Assembly: GCA_963977945.1 (NCBI GenBank)
Contig: CAXBQO010000063.1
Location: 1-6,421, forward strand
DNA length: 6,421 bases
Direction: 5' to 3'
DNA from: CALMJB01 sp963977945
GTDB lineage: Bacteria > Actinomycetota > Actinomycetes > Nanopelagicales > Nanopelagicaceae
Made by a program: the position numbers and the translations under genes. Below the pieces are notes generated by a model. That model made no database searches. It was not told where the DNA came from and saw only the letters and a list, made by a program, of their open reading frames with translations. Of the stretch, positions 5,778 to 6,421 are shown in pieces; the first letter of the stretch is position 1, and each line of letters starts with the position of its first letter.

Positions 5778-6179
5778 TTATTTAACTAAAGGCAATCCGG
5801 CGGTGGTCCAATCAATGGTGCCACCACTCATATTTAAAATATGATGAAATCCGGCCTTACTCATTTCAGCCGCCGCTAGCGCAGATCTACGACCGCTTCG
5901 GCAATAAACCGCATAAGATTTTGATTTATCTAGCTTCTTGATTTCGTCGGCAAAATTGCCAGATTCGAAATCAATATTTAATGAGTTAGCCAGATGACCT
6001 TCGGCAAACTCAGCCGGGGTACGAACATCGAGAACTTGAATCGATGGCTGCTTAATCTCTTCGGCAAACTGGGTTACAGACAAGTTAGTCACTGAACTGG
6101 CCTCCGAACCACAAGCTGAGAGCGGAATAGCTACTGCCGTTACGACCGCAAGAAATCCCCTTGATTGCATAACTTTCAC
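5778..6179 (-). CDS. Rhodanese-domain lipoprotein
   Basis: This is a secreted, lipid-anchored, single-domain rhodanese of 133 residues. The N-terminus is a lipoprotein signal peptide: a short basic start, the hydrophobic stretch FLAVVTAVAIPL, and lipobox LSAC with Cys23 as the lipidated residue. The rhodanese domain (about 35-131) has VLDVRTPAEFAEGH, the active-site loop CRSGRRS with catalytic Cys93, and the closing GGTIDWTTAGLPL. Rhodaneses move sulfane sulfur through a cysteine persulfide. The CRSGRRS loop suggests an active enzyme facing the outside of the membrane, but the substrate is unknown. The start is either GTG 6179 or ATG 6170; neither has a strong ribosome binding site, and ATG 6170 gives an equally good signal peptide. 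The small cysteine-rich gene follows on the same strand, and a Tat-exported protein is encoded divergently. Confidence 0.93.
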   Translation of the reverse strand: MKVMQSRGFLAVVTAVAIPLSACGSEASSVTNLSVTQFAEEIKQPSIQVLDVRTPAEFAEGHLANSLNIDFESGNFADEIKKLDKSKSYAVYCRSGRRSALAAAEMSKAGFHHILNMSGGTIDWTTAGLPLVK

Positions 6180-6193
6180 AGGATATTTGAAGC

Positions 6194-6210
6194 AATTACG
6201 TTTGTAAATT
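6194..6210. repeat. Short imperfect inverted repeat in the divergent intergenic region
   Basis: AATTAC (6194-6199) faces GTAAATT (6204-6210) across GTTT, with one extra base in the right arm. It sits in the roughly 65-base gap between the divergent rhodanese lipoprotein and Tat-protein genes, a place where an operator would act on both. The match is short and AT-rich, so confidence is low. No clear -35/-10 pair could be fixed in this gap for either gene. Confidence 0.25.
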
Positions 6211-6247
6211 TCTATGTGAAGGGGAAGAGTCCAATTAGCCTTTGAAA

Positions 6248-6421
6248 ATGAAAGCCGCCAAGATGAACAAGATTAATAAGATAAATAACAAGATGAACAA
6301 ATTTAAGATTTCCAGAAGAGATCTCATCAAAGGCACAGTCTTATTAACACTAAGCACCTCAGAAATCACGGCAGCGAGAGCGGGAACGTTAACAGTCTCA
6401 AGTGTGCTTGGTCGTCCAACT
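6248..6421 (+). CDS. N-terminus of a Tat-exported protein, truncated by the window edge
   Basis: The first 58 codons run off the right end. The sequence has a twin-arginine signal: SRRDLIK (residues 22-28), a mildly hydrophobic stretch including GTVLLTL, and a possible signal peptidase site after ARA (residue 45), so the protein is probably folded before export. The mature start, GTLTVSSVLGRPT, weakly recalls the N-terminal domains of some exported phosphatases or metallophosphoesterases, but this is too short to assign function. The start is uncertain: ATG 6248, 6263 and 6293 and TTG 6242 are in frame. ATG 6293 gives the most ordinary Tat peptide (MNKFKISRR) and has TAAGAT 10 bases upstream as a possible -10. 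ATG 6248 adds a Lys/Asn-rich extension encoded by a repeat. A purine-rich GAAGGGGAAGAG at 6218-6229 is too far from ATG 6248 to be a normal ribosome binding site. Confidence 0.7.
   Translation, partial: MKAAKMNKINKINNKMNKFKISRRDLIKGTVLLTLSTSEITAARAGTLTVSSVLGRPT
6260..6307 (+). repeat. Degenerate 9-base tandem repeat, Lys-Met/Ile-Asn codons
   Basis: Units AAG-ATG-AAC, AAG-ATT-AAT and AAG-ATA-AAT (6260-6286), one extra AAC, then AAG-ATG-AAC (6290-6298) and a decayed copy AAA-TTT-AAG. The 11-mer AAGATGAACAA occurs exactly at 6260-6270 and 6290-6300. If translated from ATG 6248, it encodes a Lys/Asn-rich n-region ahead of the twin arginines. If translation starts at ATG 6293, most of it is the untranslated leader or promoter. 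Confidence 0.65.

Overview
The window reads as chromosomal DNA from a low-G+C actinobacterium. The best guess is a streamlined freshwater lineage of the acI / Ca. Nanopelagicales type. The clues are a ClgR-type regulator beside pgsA and cinA, a DUF3046 gene, an actinobacterial RodZ-like protein with a CGG-x-x-YARGH motif, AT-rich sequence throughout, very tight gene packing, and several starts without Shine-Dalgarno sequences that fit leaderless or coupled translation. The taxonomic call is inference; no rRNA or other marker is present.

Positions 1-5604 (plus strand) hold a conserved housekeeping block: the 3' two thirds of ftsK (DNA translocase), a rodZ-like membrane protein, rimO (ribosomal protein S12 methylthiotransferase), pgsA (phosphatidylglycerophosphate synthase), a stand-alone cinA/pncC domain (NMN amidase), clgR (regulator of Clp protease genes), a TetR-like regulator and a DUF3046 protein. 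rimO-pgsA-cinA-clgR are joined by three successive 4-base ATGA stop/start overlaps. The TetR-like gene follows after 1 base and DUF3046 after 5, so six genes probably form one transcript starting just upstream of the GTG of rimO. The themes are chromosome segregation, cell envelope, translation fidelity, NAD salvage and protein quality control.

Positions 5605-6179 (minus strand) hold a 38-residue cysteine-rich small protein and a lipoprotein with a single rhodanese domain. In many actinobacteria DUF3046 lies just upstream of recA. Here that position is taken by the convergent minus-strand pair, with only 5 bases between the stop codons.

Positions 6180-6421 hold a short divergent intergenic region and the 5' end of a plus-strand gene for a Tat-exported protein. 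Its extended N-terminal region is encoded by a degenerate 9-base repeat (Lys-Met/Ile-Asn).

No rRNA, tRNA, CRISPR array, insertion sequence or prophage was found, and no intergenic gap exceeds 70 bases. I see no convincing new multi-gene system. The most unusual items are the cysteine-rich mini-protein next to the rhodanese lipoprotein, the repeat-encoded Tat n-region, the C-terminal Ala-Ala of ClgR, and the clgR-TetR coupling with a hairpin at the TetR start.
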